64,000 bases of DNA from Marinobacter sp. es.042 (lineage in GTDB: Bacteria; Pseudomonadota; Gammaproteobacteria; Pseudomonadales; Oleiphilaceae), in the NCBI RefSeq assembly GCF_900188315.1, contig NZ_LT897781.1:2108001-2172000 (forward strand), read 5' to 3'. Each line of letters opens with the position of its first letter. Positions within the stretch are counted from its first letter, which is position 1. The notes under the pieces were generated by a model. It was not told the DNA's origin, ran no database searches, and was given only the letters and a program-made list of their open reading frames with translations. Both the position numbers and the translations under genes were made by a program. Of the stretch, positions 7,688 to 16,077 are shown in pieces.

Positions 7688-9707
7688 AACCGCCAACACC
7701 CCGGTCGCAAAACCTTCCCTGCCATCAAGACTCCCAGTGGCGGCAGCACTGATCTGGTGGGGCGCATTTCTCGCGAGCGCGGCACCCTGGCTTGGTCAGC
7801 TCAACCCGGGCGCTCTCATCGCCGCCTTCTGGACGTTTGAAGGCAGCGATTACGCTTCGGTACTGGCCCATTACAGCTGGGCCCCCCGGGTCGCCGTTGC
7901 CGTCCTCATCGGCTTTGGACTTGGTCTCGCCGGCGCGGTTACCCAACAGATCCTTGGTAACCCTCTCGCCTCCCCCACAACCCTGGGCGTGGAGGCAGGC
8001 GGCCAGTTCGGAATAACGGTGGCGACCATGTTCTTTCCCGGCCTGCTCGCCTTCAGCCCAGACCTGGTGGCGGTTTCCGGCGGGCTTCTGGCCATCGGAC
8101 TGGTCATCGCGCTCACCTGGCGCCTGGGCTTTTCACCGGTCACCGTGATACTGGCCGGGCTTGTTGTCACCTTTTTCCTGGGCGCCGTAAACATGGCGTT
8201 CCTGTTACTCAAAGGCGAATGGCTGGGGAACCTGTTTATCTGGGGCGCGGGTTCGCTGGTCCAGAATAACTGGCAACCGTTTATGGAGCTGTGGCCCCGA
8301 GTATTGGTGTTGGGCGTATTCATGGTCCTGCTGATGCGCCCGCTGCAGGTCATGCAACTGGGGCAGACCTCCGCCCGCTCCCTCGGCGCCAAGGTAGGAC
8401 TAATTCGCGTGCTGGCGCTGTTTCTGGTGGTTTTGATGAGTGCCACCGTGGTCAGCCGGGTCGGTGTCGTGGCCTTTATCGGTCTTGCGGCACCGGTGCT
8501 GGCAAGGCTGCTGGGCGCTCGCACCCTCTCTGAGCGCCTGATCTGGAGCAGTCTTCTGGGCGCGGGTCTGCTGTTGCTGGCAGATACCCTCGCCCATTGG
8601 GCATCCACCCGGGGCGACGGATCACTGGTGCCAACCGGCACGACCACCGCTCTGATCGGCGGGCCGATTATCCTGCTCGCCCTGCAGGGTTTGAAGAACA
8701 CCCATCATATGCCAGGGCAGGATGACAGCCCCGCCGGTTTCCTGCCAAAGAGGCGCTCTATTTTCCTGACTGGTGGGTTCATAGCGGCCCTTCTGCTGGC
8801 CACTATCGTAATCTCCATGGGTTGGTCTCCCGGGCTGGAAAAATGGAGCTGGACTCCTATCGCCCAGTGGCACGAGGCGTGGGTATGGCGCGGCCCGAGA
8901 TTGCTGGCAGCCATTCTTGCCGGTATGGCCCTGGGCCTTGCCGGCACACTGATCCAGCGTATGACAGGCAACCCCATGGCCAGCCCGGAAATGCTCGGCA
9001 TCAGCGGCGGCGCGGCGGTGGTCATGGTTCTGATCGTACTGTTTGGTGCCGATATTGGGCGCGCTGGACAGCTAGGCGCGGCCACCCTAGGTGCGGCAGC
9101 TGCGCTGGGGTTGCTGATCATGCTTGCCCGCAAGCACCGGTTTGCCGGCAACCAACTTCTGCTTGGCGGGCTCGCCCTATACGTGTTCATGGACGCGGGC
9201 CTTCGCCTGGTCATGGCTTCCGGTGGCACGGTCGCCTCTCAGCTTCTCAACTGGATGTACGGTTCCACCTGGCTGGTTTCAGAAGTCGAGGCCCTGGGGC
9301 TTCTGGCACTCATTGTGCTGATTTCGGCCGGCCTCCTGGTGATTATCCGGCCCCTGAGCATTCTTCCTCTGGGAGACACATCGGCCAGCTCACTGGGCTT
9401 GCCGGTGACGAAAGTCCGTCTGATGTTGCTTCTGTTGGCGGCGCTTCTGACCGCTGCGGCCACGGTCGTGATCGGCCCACTGAGCTTTGTGGGTCTTATT
9501 GCACCCCACCTGGCAAGAGTTCTGGGTCAGCAGACCGTTGGCCGGCAGCTTATTGTTGCTGCCCTTGCCGGGGGCCTGTTGCTGGGCGTTGCCGACTACC
9601 TGTCCAGAATAGTTGTTTATCCCAACCAGCTTCCGGCGGGGCTTTTGGCAGCTCTGGTCGGTGGCCTGTATTTCCTCTGGGGGCTGAGTCGTCATGGCAG
9701 AGCCTGA
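7677..9707 (+). CDS. fhuB: Double-length siderophore permease FhuB
   Basis: The inner-membrane channel of the importer. Its 676 residues are two fused FecCD-type permease units (about 1-340 and 350-676); the GNPLASPTTLG motif of the first half recurs as GNPMASPEMLG in the second, and each half ends with the FxGLxAP motif (AFIGLAAPVLARLL, SFVGLIAPHLARVL) that contacts the ATPase. This fused form is characteristic of FhuB rather than of FepD/FepG pairs. The ATG at 7677 has AGGAGG 7 bases upstream; an earlier in-frame ATG at 7587 lies inside fhuD and lacks a good site. It overlaps fhuF by 14 bases. Confidence 0.94.
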   Translation: MYAETANTPVAKPSLPSRLPVAAALIWWGAFLASAAPWLGQLNPGALIAAFWTFEGSDYASVLAHYSWAPRVAVAVLIGFGLGLAGAVTQQILGNPLASPTTLGVEAGGQFGITVATMFFPGLLAFSPDLVAVSGGLLAIGLVIALTWRLGFSPVTVILAGLVVTFFLGAVNMAFLLLKGEWLGNLFIWGAGSLVQNNWQPFMELWPRVLVLGVFMVLLMRPLQVMQLGQTSARSLGAKVGLIRVLALFLVVLMSATVVSRVGVVAFIGLAAPVLARLLGARTLSERLIWSSLLGAGLLLLADTLAHWASTRGDGSLVPTGTTTALIGGPIILLALQGLKNTHHMPGQDDSPAGFLPKRRSIFLTGGFIAALLLATIVISMGWSPGLEKWSWTPIAQWHEAWVWRGPRLLAAILAGMALGLAGTLIQRMTGNPMASPEMLGISGGAAVVMVLIVLFGADIGRAGQLGAATLGAAAALGLLIMLARKHRFAGNQLLLGGLALYVFMDAGLRLVMASGGTVASQLLNWMYGSTWLVSEVEALGLLALIVLISAGLLVIIRPLSILPLGDTSASSLGLPVTKVRLMLLLLAALLTAAATVVIGPLSFVGLIAPHLARVLGQQTVGRQLIVAALAGGLLLGVADYLSRIVVYPNQLPAGLLAALVGGLYFLWGLSRHGRA

Positions 9708-10515
9708 GCGTAACCCGGGGGTCGGTCCCCAGGGACGGGAATACCAACGTCTGTTGGGTCAGTCAGGGCTGGATGGTGAATCAGTTCTTAATGAGGCTCT
9801 CCAAACGACGGCAGGTTCGCGAAGCGGTCTCTTCTCGCTGGCCCAGTGCCTGGAGCAACCGTCGCTACTGCTCCGCCAGGCTGGCATCGAATACCCTGAC
9901 AACGCCGGACCCCGGACCCTGCGCGCGTATATTTCTGTGCTGCAGCAGGATCTGGCGCTCAGCGTGATTGCGCCGCTGACCCTGAGGCTGTTCCGCGACG
10001 GCCACGCGTCTTTACCGGATGCCAAACGAATATTCCTGGCTCCGGCGGACCACCCGAAACAAACCGTATCCCGTTGGTTTCAGCTGCCGGGCGGCGAGGA
10101 TGTTGATGAAGAAACGTTTGTCAGGTCGGCAGGAGTTGTGACCGCTGAGTGGTACCCTGTCTTCCGGCGACAGCTGGGAGTCAGCCCTGGCGCCTACTGG
10201 AGCAGTATAGGTCTTGGATTGGGGGCGCCGTTCTCAGCCTTGTGGAACCGGGTCGAACCGCAAGCGCTTTGCCAATTGGCGCAAGGCTGGCTGGAGCAAT
10301 TTCAAAACGATGCAAACCAGTTTATAGACTGGATTCCTGCGGTGTTCGGTGAGCAGGCCACGGCAATCCCCCAGCGAAAGGGGTGTTGCCTGAAATACCT
10401 GCTGCCGGAGAGCGGTTACTGCGGTACCTGTGGCATACATCGCAAGGAACGATTCGCCGCTCTCATGCCCCAAGAGCGGACGACAACACCAGGCCAATGG
10501 CAGCCAGGCCAATAA
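9694..10515 (+). CDS. fhuF: FhuF-like siderophore ferric-iron reductase
   Basis: Probably releases iron from imported ferric hydroxamates by reducing it, acting at the cytoplasmic side of the membrane. The C-terminus has the FhuF-type iron-sulfur ligand pattern, a Cys pair (GCCLKY near residue 230) and then CGTC about 11 residues later. The rest is poorly conserved, as usual for FhuF proteins. At 273 residues the length is normal. It is the last gene of the fhuCDBF operon, starting inside the end of fhuB. Its last 53 bases overlap an antisense small gene (10463-10573). Confidence 0.85.
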   Translation: MAEPERNPGVGPQGREYQRLLGQSGLDGESVLNEALQTTAGSRSGLFSLAQCLEQPSLLLRQAGIEYPDNAGPRTLRAYISVLQQDLALSVIAPLTLRLFRDGHASLPDAKRIFLAPADHPKQTVSRWFQLPGGEDVDEETFVRSAGVVTAEWYPVFRRQLGVSPGAYWSSIGLGLGAPFSALWNRVEPQALCQLAQGWLEQFQNDANQFIDWIPAVFGEQATAIPQRKGCCLKYLLPESGYCGTCGIHRKERFAALMPQERTTTPGQWQPGQ

Positions 10516-10573
10516 GCGCACCGGCCCCTGCTGCCAGTTTCAACCCTTCGATCATTTCCTGTTCGGGTGCCAT
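10463..10573 (-). CDS. 36-residue single-helix membrane protein under a Fur-like promoter
   Basis: No named family recognised. The reading frame encodes MAPEQEMIEGLKLAAGAGAL followed by a Gly/Ala/Leu/Ile-rich stretch to LSSALGA, that is, a short acidic head and one hydrophobic helix (about residues 12-34), so an inner-membrane miniprotein is likely. The ATG at 10573 has GGGAG 9 bases upstream. A promoter overlapped by a Fur-like site lies 39-67 bases before it. The 3' end overlaps the last 53 bases of fhuF on the other strand. Promoter, ribosome site and hydrophobic pattern together make it a credible gene. Function is unknown; a partner or inhibitor of the Fhu complex or another iron-starvation role is only a guess. 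Confidence 0.6.
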   Translation of the reverse strand: MAPEQEMIEGLKLAAGAGALIGLAAIGLVLSSALGA

Positions 10574-10611
10574 TCCCTTTTCTCCCGTTTGAGGTGAACC
10601 CAGTGGCCTTT

Positions 10612-10640
10612 ACTTTATTGCGAATCATTATTATTTGCAA
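10612..10640 (-). promoter_or_regulatory. Fur-box-like site inside a leftward promoter
   Basis: On the minus strand, TTGCAA (10640-10635) and TAAAGT (10617-10612) are 17 bases apart. The spacer holds AATAATGATTCGCAATAAA (10632-10614), matching the Fur consensus at about 12 of 19 positions and sharing ATAATGATTC with the sites at 4014 and 5934. It points to the 36-residue gene; an effect on the rightward sugar-dehydrogenase gene 127 bases away is possible. Confidence 0.6.
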
Positions 10641-10766
10641 CATGAGGCCACTGATCTGTAATCCAAAGGAAGCCCTATACTCCCGGTAGTGGGACACGCT
10701 TCGGCGAAGCCCGCTTTAGCTGCTACTCTGAATGTTCACACGGCACCGGTAGGAACGGAGGCTCCA

Positions 10767-11888
10767 ATGGGTATACTCAAACATCTTGTACTGACAGGCA
10801 CTTTAATGCTGGTTGCCGTTACGAGCATGGCAAACCCGACCTTTTCCTCCGACAAAACCGATTTCCGGCTCGAGACCATTGCACAAGGTCTCGAGCATCC
10901 CTGGAGTCTGGCGTTCCTGCCGGATGGCTCCATGCTGGTGACGGAGCGGGAAGGGCGGCTGCGAATCATCCGTAACGGCGCGCTGTTGAGTACCTCTATC
11001 AGCGGGCTACCAGAGCTCGTTGTCTTCGGCCAGGGCGGGCTGCTGGACGTGATTCTGCACCCGGATTTTAAACAGAATCAGATTCTGTTCCTGAGTTACG
11101 CCCACCGAAATCGCGACGGTACGACTACCCGGGTGGCTCGCGCTCGGTTGAACGAAGACAGCCTCTCGAACGTGGAAGTAATCTTTGAAGCACTCCCCCG
11201 CTCCAACGGAGGGCGCCACTTTGCCGGCCGTATGGAATTTGATCGTGACGGCAACCTCTACGTTGCGGTCGGCGACCGTGGAGACATGGACCGGGCCCAG
11301 GACAATGGTGATGATGCCGGTGGCGTTCACCGGATTACGACTGACGGCGGTCCCGCGCCCGGCAATCCTTTCCTCGAAACCAGCGGCGTTAACGATACCT
11401 TCTATACAACCGGTAACCGCAATATCCAGGGCATGACAATCCATCCGGAAACGGGCGAAATATGGAGCCACGAACATGGGCCCCGGGGTGGCGACGAAAT
11501 CAACATCATCCGGGCAGGAACCGATTACGGATGGCCGACCATCACCTTCGGCATCGACTATTCTGGCCTGCCCATCACTGACGAGACCGAAAAAGAAGGC
11601 ATGGCCCAGCCACTTCATTACTGGGATCCGTCCATTGCGCCATCTGGCATGGCGTTTTATACCGGTGACCTGTTCCCGGAATGGCAGGGGGATCTGTTTG
11701 TGGGGGCGCTAAAAATGCGCAAGCTGGTTCGCCTGCGCATTCAGGATGGGAAAGTGACGGAAGAGGAAGATCTACTGACCGATCTCGGCGAGCGTATTCG
11801 TGACGTACGCATGGGCCCTGACGGCGCCCTGTGGTTACTGACAGATTCACCAAGGGGCAAGGTCTATCGGATGGTACCGCTTCAGTGA
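10767..11888 (+). CDS. yliI: PQQ-dependent soluble aldose sugar dehydrogenase (YliI-like)
   Basis: Member of the glucose/sorbosone dehydrogenase beta-propeller family; the E. coli homologue oxidises aldoses in the periplasm using PQQ. The 373-residue protein has a signal peptide (about 1-23, ending SMA) and blocks characteristic of the family: LEHPWSLAFLPDGSMLVTER, VFGQGGLLDV, NGGRHFAGRM, VAVGDRGDMDRAQD and EHGPRGGDEIN. The catalytic histidine and calcium/PQQ ligand regions therefore look intact. The ATG at 10767 follows GGAGG at 6 bases. No pqq genes are in the window, so the cofactor must come from elsewhere. The stop overlaps the convergent GFA gene by 7 bases. Confidence 0.9.
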   Translation: MGILKHLVLTGTLMLVAVTSMANPTFSSDKTDFRLETIAQGLEHPWSLAFLPDGSMLVTEREGRLRIIRNGALLSTSISGLPELVVFGQGGLLDVILHPDFKQNQILFLSYAHRNRDGTTTRVARARLNEDSLSNVEVIFEALPRSNGGRHFAGRMEFDRDGNLYVAVGDRGDMDRAQDNGDDAGGVHRITTDGGPAPGNPFLETSGVNDTFYTTGNRNIQGMTIHPETGEIWSHEHGPRGGDEINIIRAGTDYGWPTITFGIDYSGLPITDETEKEGMAQPLHYWDPSIAPSGMAFYTGDLFPEWQGDLFVGALKMRKLVRLRIQDGKVTEEEDLLTDLGERIRDVRMGPDGALWLLTDSPRGKVYRMVPLQ

Positions 11889-12295
11889 GGGTCGTTGGTT
11901 CGTTCAGTCTTTTCGAACTGTGGCAGCTCGTCGGTAATCTCGAACCAGTCGGATTTTGAGCCGACAAAAACGTGCTGGGCAGCCCCTTTCCCCAGGGGCT
12001 CGTTGATCCAGCCTACCCGCAGCCGAAGAATCCCGGGAATGGCATCAACACGACTGTAAAGCTGGCTGCCGCAACGGCTGCAGAAGCCCCGGTATTTGCC
12101 GGGGCGAGATTCGAACTCGGTAATCCTGTCTTCGCCTGATACGAACCGGAACCGCACCTTTTGCACCGGAGCGCTGGCCGAGAACGCGCTGCCGTGGGCA
12201 CGCCGGCACTGGCTGCAATGGCACAGGGCCACCGGGCCAAGAGTGCCATCGTATTCAAAACTGATATCGCCACACAGGCAACGACCGGTGTACAT
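11882..12295 (-). CDS. GFA/CENP-V family zinc-binding protein
   Basis: A 137-residue protein of the glutathione-dependent formaldehyde-activating enzyme fold; most such proteins have no proven substrate. The zinc ligands are clear: CLCG near residue 6, CHCSQC near 29-34 and CSRCGS near 75. The start at 12295 (MYTGRCLCGD) gives the normal length, with GAGG 8 bases upstream. It is tail-to-tail with the sugar dehydrogenase, with a 7-base overlap, and divergent from dkgB. No formaldehyde-oxidation gene is nearby, so a formaldehyde role should not be assumed. Confidence 0.9.
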   Translation of the reverse strand: MYTGRCLCGDISFEYDGTLGPVALCHCSQCRRAHGSAFSASAPVQKVRFRFVSGEDRITEFESRPGKYRGFCSRCGSQLYSRVDAIPGILRLRVGWINEPLGKGAAQHVFVGSKSDWFEITDELPQFEKTERTNDPH

Positions 12296-12416
12296 GGGAC
12301 GGGCCTCACTGGTTCGGTCCACGGATTGATTCAGGCGCGATGATACCGGGCGGCCACTTGAAGAACCAGTGTGCCGGCACCACTTTAAGAACACACCATT
12401 CGCTAAGGAGGACATT

Positions 12417-13226
12417 ATGTCATTCAGCGCACTTCCGAAGATCGGCATGGGAACTTTCCGGCTCAAGGGCAACGACGCCCGTGATGCCGTCAAGAGCGCC
12501 CTGTCCCTGGGCTACCGCCATATCGATACTGCCCAGATGTATGGAAACGAAGCGGAAGTTGGTGATGGCATTACCTCCAGTGGTATTCCGCGTAGGGAAA
12601 TTTTCCTGACCACCAAAATCTGGCACGACCAGCTGCACGCCAGTGACCTGATCAACAGCCTCCGTGACAGTCTCGCACGGCTCAAGACCGACCATGTGGA
12701 TCTGGCGCTGATCCACTGGCCATCGCCCGATGACGAAGTGCCCATGAAGGAGTATCTGGGTGCCTTGAGGGATGCCCAGCGCGAGGGCCTGGCAGAGCAC
12801 ATCGGCATTTCCAACTTCACTTGCGCTCAGATGGATGAGGCGAAAGAGATTCTGGGCGACACGCCCATTTTCACCAATCAGGTCGAAGTGCACCCCTTCC
12901 TGGCGAACCGAAAGGTTGTGGAGCATGCGCAGAAGCTTGGCATAACCGTAACCGGCTATATGCCGCTGGCAGTCGGTAAAGTGATGGAGGACGAAACACT
13001 GCAGCGCATTGCCGCTGAGCGAAACCTGACGCCGGCCCAGGTGGCTATTGCCTGGGTGGCATCGAGAGGCGTTGTGCCGATCCCCTCCTCAACACGGCCC
13101 GGCCACCAGAAGGCTAACCTGGAGGCGCTGGTCATTGAGTTGAGCAAGGAAGAAATCCGCGCGATTGATGAGCTGGACCGCAACGAACGCATCGCTAATC
13201 CGGGCTTTGCGCCGGCCTGGGACTGA
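12417..13226 (+). CDS. dkgB: Aldo/keto reductase, 2,5-diketo-D-gluconate reductase B-like
   Basis: NADPH-dependent reductase of the AKR5 group, reducing aldehydes and ketones such as methylglyoxal or 2,5-diketogluconate. Its 269 residues match the usual length. Tetrad regions are visible: Asp and Tyr in YRHIDTAQMYGNE, Lys in FLTTKIW, and His in LALIHWP. The C-terminal IPSSTRPGHQKANL block binds the NADPH phosphate. The ATG at 12417 has an excellent AAGGAGG. Its last 32 bases overlap the end of the convergent DUF6064 gene. Confidence 0.92.
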   Translation: MSFSALPKIGMGTFRLKGNDARDAVKSALSLGYRHIDTAQMYGNEAEVGDGITSSGIPRREIFLTTKIWHDQLHASDLINSLRDSLARLKTDHVDLALIHWPSPDDEVPMKEYLGALRDAQREGLAEHIGISNFTCAQMDEAKEILGDTPIFTNQVEVHPFLANRKVVEHAQKLGITVTGYMPLAVGKVMEDETLQRIAAERNLTPAQVAIAWVASRGVVPIPSSTRPGHQKANLEALVIELSKEEIRAIDELDRNERIANPGFAPAWD

Positions 13227-13872
13227 GCCAGAATCCGGCTCCAACCAGCGTGAGAGTCGCCACCGGGGTAAGCAGCAACCACCAGGTCTGAAGCACCCAC
13301 AGGATGGCGGCGCTGAACAGACTCCACAACACCAGCAGCGGCAGGTATAGGAAGCGCCAGGTCCTGGTCATGAGGGCCAGCGCCAGCGCTCCAGCCGCTG
13401 CGGTCGTGCCGGGCGCTATGCCAAACAGTGCGACAGCCTCCCACTGGCCGGAATCAACGATTGCCAACCAGGGCAACCCACAGACTGCAATCAGCCAGAG
13501 TAATGCGAATCTCCCAGCCGGAAGCCCGCTGTTATGAACGCCACCTGAAAATACAGCAGCCGCAAGCAACGCGCCCTGGGCCACGAAGGCCCAGCCAAAC
13601 CAGGCCGCCGGCCAGTTAATGGGGCCGAAATAGCCCACCAGAAACCCGTAACCGCTGACAATCCAGGCAAGCGACATCAGGCCGACGGCCAAACGCCGTG
13701 CCGCCCTGCTCTGTCTGGAGATCAGCACGGGTATAAAAATGGCCATCACCACCGCCAGCAACTGCCAGGGCCATAGATCCTGGTTGATCCGGACAAACAG
13801 CCGCAGAAACACCTGCGGCCCGAACATCACAAAATCCTGTAGCGAGTAGCTCAGCCAGTCAGCCCCATTCAC
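13195..13872 (-). CDS. DUF6064 multi-spanning membrane protein
   Basis: A 225-residue integral membrane protein with about seven hydrophobic helices and the family's N-terminal pattern, a helix preceded by a short segment containing YSLQDFVMFGPQVFLRL. Function unknown. It begins with GTG at 13872, which overlaps the stop of the Tat-exported aldo/keto reductase as GTGA, so the two are probably translated together. A link between the exported reductase and this membrane protein is therefore plausible but unproven. The 3' end overlaps dkgB by 32 bases. Confidence 0.85.
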   Translation of the reverse strand: MNGADWLSYSLQDFVMFGPQVFLRLFVRINQDLWPWQLLAVVMAIFIPVLISRQSRAARRLAVGLMSLAWIVSGYGFLVGYFGPINWPAAWFGWAFVAQGALLAAAVFSGGVHNSGLPAGRFALLWLIAVCGLPWLAIVDSGQWEAVALFGIAPGTTAAAGALALALMTRTWRFLYLPLLVLWSLFSAAILWVLQTWWLLLTPVATLTLVGAGFWLSPRPAQSPD

Positions 13873-14804
13873 AGCGACCTCACGTAACCCGCCATCCGCT
13901 GGCGCTGATCGGCATCAGGCAATGTACCGTACATCGCGCCCATGTTTTCCTTCATGTGCTCGACCTTACTGGTCGCCGGAATCGCACAGGTCACCGCCGG
14001 ATGGGAAATAATGTATTTCAGGAAAAACTCCGCCCAGTTGCCAACACCGGCCTCCCCGGCCCAATCGGGCAGTGGCTCCGACTGGAACCGACGGAACAGC
14101 GAACCACCCTGGAATGGACGATTGACGATCACCCCGATTCCGCGCTCCCGGGCCAATGGCAGCAACCGGTCCTCAACCTCCCGGTCCAGAACGTTGTAGG
14201 TCAGCTGCACAAAATCCAGAGGCTCCCGCTCCATGATCTGCGCGAATTCCCGATGCCGGCGACCATGGGATGTGGTGATGCCGATATACCGAACCTCACC
14301 GTTCGCCTTCATCTGCTTGAGCGTTTCAAGATGCCCCTGCCACCCCAACAGATTGTGCACCTGCAACAAATCGAACCGATCAACACCCCAACGCCTGCTC
14401 GAACGCGCCGCCTCCGCCCGGGTTTCTGATTCATCGCCGGTCCAGATCTTGGTAGCTGCAAAAATCCGGTCGTGGCCGTCCAGAGCGTTCAGCGCCTCGC
14501 CCATGACATCTGCAGCGCTGCCATACATCGGCGAGCCATCGACCACCGTGCCGCCGAGCTCGAAAAAGGTTTTCAGAACCTCAGTCCGTTGCGCGATCAG
14601 CTGTTCATCGCCGCCAACATTGAAGGTGATCCAGGTACCCATGCCGATGGCAGGGATGGATTCGTCTGTGCCGGGAATCCGGCGCATGATGGGAGATGAA
14701 GATGGAGTTTTCGAGGTGTTTGCGAACAAAACCGGAGACTTCAAAGCGAGCCCGGCAAGCCCCGCAGTGATTAGAAACTGTCTTCTACTGAACCAGTCAG
14801 CCAT
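13869..14804 (-). CDS. Tat-exported aldo/keto reductase
   Basis: The 311-residue protein opens with a twin-arginine signal (SRRQFL at 6-11, then a hydrophobic stretch ending in FA), so it should be folded in the cytoplasm and moved to the periplasm. The remainder is an aldo/keto reductase: MGTWITF, Asp and Tyr in VVDGSPMYGSA, Lys in FAATKIW, His in LLQVHNLL. AKRs use NAD(P)H, which is scarce in the periplasm, so the cofactor supply or a tightly bound cofactor is an open point. The ATG at 14804 follows GGAGGG at 9 bases; the next ATG upstream in frame would place the Tat motif internally. Coupled to the DUF6064 gene. Confidence 0.88.
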   Translation of the reverse strand: MADWFSRRQFLITAGLAGLALKSPVLFANTSKTPSSSPIMRRIPGTDESIPAIGMGTWITFNVGGDEQLIAQRTEVLKTFFELGGTVVDGSPMYGSAADVMGEALNALDGHDRIFAATKIWTGDESETRAEAARSSRRWGVDRFDLLQVHNLLGWQGHLETLKQMKANGEVRYIGITTSHGRRHREFAQIMEREPLDFVQLTYNVLDREVEDRLLPLARERGIGVIVNRPFQGGSLFRRFQSEPLPDWAGEAGVGNWAEFFLKYIISHPAVTCAIPATSKVEHMKENMGAMYGTLPDADQRQRMAGYVRSL

Positions 14805-14859
14805 GCCTGCATTCCCTCCGCAACGAATTTCCGTGCGAATAGCACAAGGTGCCACAGCG

Positions 14860-14962
14860 TGGGCGGGTCATCCCTTTGCCAGACCGTGGAGGGCCAGGGA
14901 TGGCCCGACCGAGCCTACATGGAAGTATTTACGGCGTGTCTGGCAAAGGGATGACCCGCCCA
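14860..14962 (+). repeat. Conserved-core hairpin element, copy B
   Basis: Arms 14860-14883 and 14939-14962 pair perfectly over 24 bases. The core (14884-14938) carries the GGGCCA/TGGCCC hairpin around GGGA and a TAC/GTA hairpin around ATGGAA. It lies 36 bases after the stop of the GST-like gene and 55 bases before the Tat reductase start. No T-run follows on either strand. Confidence 0.85.
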
Positions 14963-14998
14963 TGCGACCACTCGAGAGCTGACAGTCTTAGTCGGAGG

Positions 14999-15769
14999 TC
15001 AGTTCCCGTAGTGAGCGTCAAGATATTTCAGAATACGGGCAGACTCGAACAGCCCTTCCCCGGTGTTGGGATCTTCAAGATAGGGCACCTGAACCCGCTT
15101 ATGCACCTGGAAAAACGCATCCCGCTTGCCTCCGGGAATCGGCGTATAAGGCCCCGGCTTGATGCGCTGCTTCGCTGGCCCGATCTCTGTCCAGTGCTCC
15201 TTGCCCAGGTTGTGCAAGGTATACGGAATTTCCAGCTCACACAGCCGCTCACGCACCAGCCGTGAAAACGGGCTGCCCTCGAAACTCCAGAGATGCAACG
15301 GCTGCTCCGGCCGCTTGCCCTGGCTGACCCTCAGCCCCCGCATGGCGCTGGTTACCGAGGCTACAGAGCCCAGGACCGGCTGCCAGACCCTACCACGATA
15401 GTAGGACGGTACCGACCGGCCGGCATATTGCCGGAACAGATACTCGATGATCTCCTCGGATTCGTACATGACCGTGCCCGTGTTCTGGTCCGCCAGCAAA
15501 GGGAACTGTTGCCGGCCTCCCAGCGCCTCCGCCTGGGCCCGGAAAACCGACCCGCCCTTCGGACAGGGCCGGATTTCCACATCCAGATTAAGGGCAGTCA
15601 GGGCTTCACGAACACGACGGCAGTACGGACAGCCCTCCATGTCATAGAGCACGATCGGCTTTTCCGGCTGGGGAACATTTTTTACCACCAGGCAACCGCG
15701 CCAGGCCGTGAGCGACGATGTGGCGACCGAGCCCAGCACGTGGACGTTATGAGAAAGCATATTCAACAT
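14999..15769 (-). CDS. Tandem glutaredoxin/GST N-terminal-domain protein
   Basis: The 256-residue protein contains two thioredoxin-fold GST-N units. The first (about 40-120) has a redox-type CPYC motif in YDMEGCPYCRRVREAL. The second (about 165-250) begins LWSFEGSPFSRLVRE and has lost the cysteines. The second ends with the GST-type ESARILKYL motif. An N-terminal hydrophobic segment (about 5-22) may tether it to the membrane. Such proteins are presumed to use glutathione in thiol chemistry, but no substrate is known. The ATG at 15769 has AAAGG 8 bases upstream; the ATG at 15799 is the alternative. Confidence 0.82.
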   Translation of the reverse strand: MLNMLSHNVHVLGSVATSSLTAWRGCLVVKNVPQPEKPIVLYDMEGCPYCRRVREALTALNLDVEIRPCPKGGSVFRAQAEALGGRQQFPLLADQNTGTVMYESEEIIEYLFRQYAGRSVPSYYRGRVWQPVLGSVASVTSAMRGLRVSQGKRPEQPLHLWSFEGSPFSRLVRERLCELEIPYTLHNLGKEHWTEIGPAKQRIKPGPYTPIPGGKRDAFFQVHKRVQVPYLEDPNTGEGLFESARILKYLDAHYGN

Positions 15770-16077
15770 AAACAAACCTTTTTTTGGAGACCACGCCATT
15801 ATCACGCAATCTGAAAATTTTCCATTGGCTCCCGAGATCGGCTCCCAAAATCGTTAAATTTTGTCCACCTAACCCCATGATTCACAAGGGCGCTTACATG
15901 GCGTCACAAAAGTTCAATACAAACAACGACACTACTGCCATTTTTTAACGTCATGTAGAGCTTTTCTGCATAGTACAAACGGTCAGGATGGGCTATTGTG
16001 GAATTATAAGAATCCACTGGATGGTGACCATGTTAATCCCGGGTATGCGACGCTCAGGCTCTATAGGAGCCGAAAAA
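15770..16077. other. Intergenic region between GST-like gene and dacB
   Basis: 308 bases of AT-richer sequence between divergent genes, expected to hold both promoters. I see a direct GGCTCCC repeat, 13 bases apart, near 15830-15850. I see no convincing -35/-10 pair, terminator or RNA gene. Confidence 0.5.

Noticed and set aside
10416..10697. 93-codon leftward frame overlapping the fhuF end
   Set aside because: A different frame from the 36-residue gene, running through the promoter and without a coherent protein pattern.
12110..12125. TTCGA-like tRNA T-arm sequence
   Set aside because: It codes for part of the GFA protein and has no matching acceptor or anticodon arms.
14860..14962. Rho-independent terminator
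   Set aside because: The stem is strong but no T-run follows on either strand, and the related copy A is not downstream of a gene.
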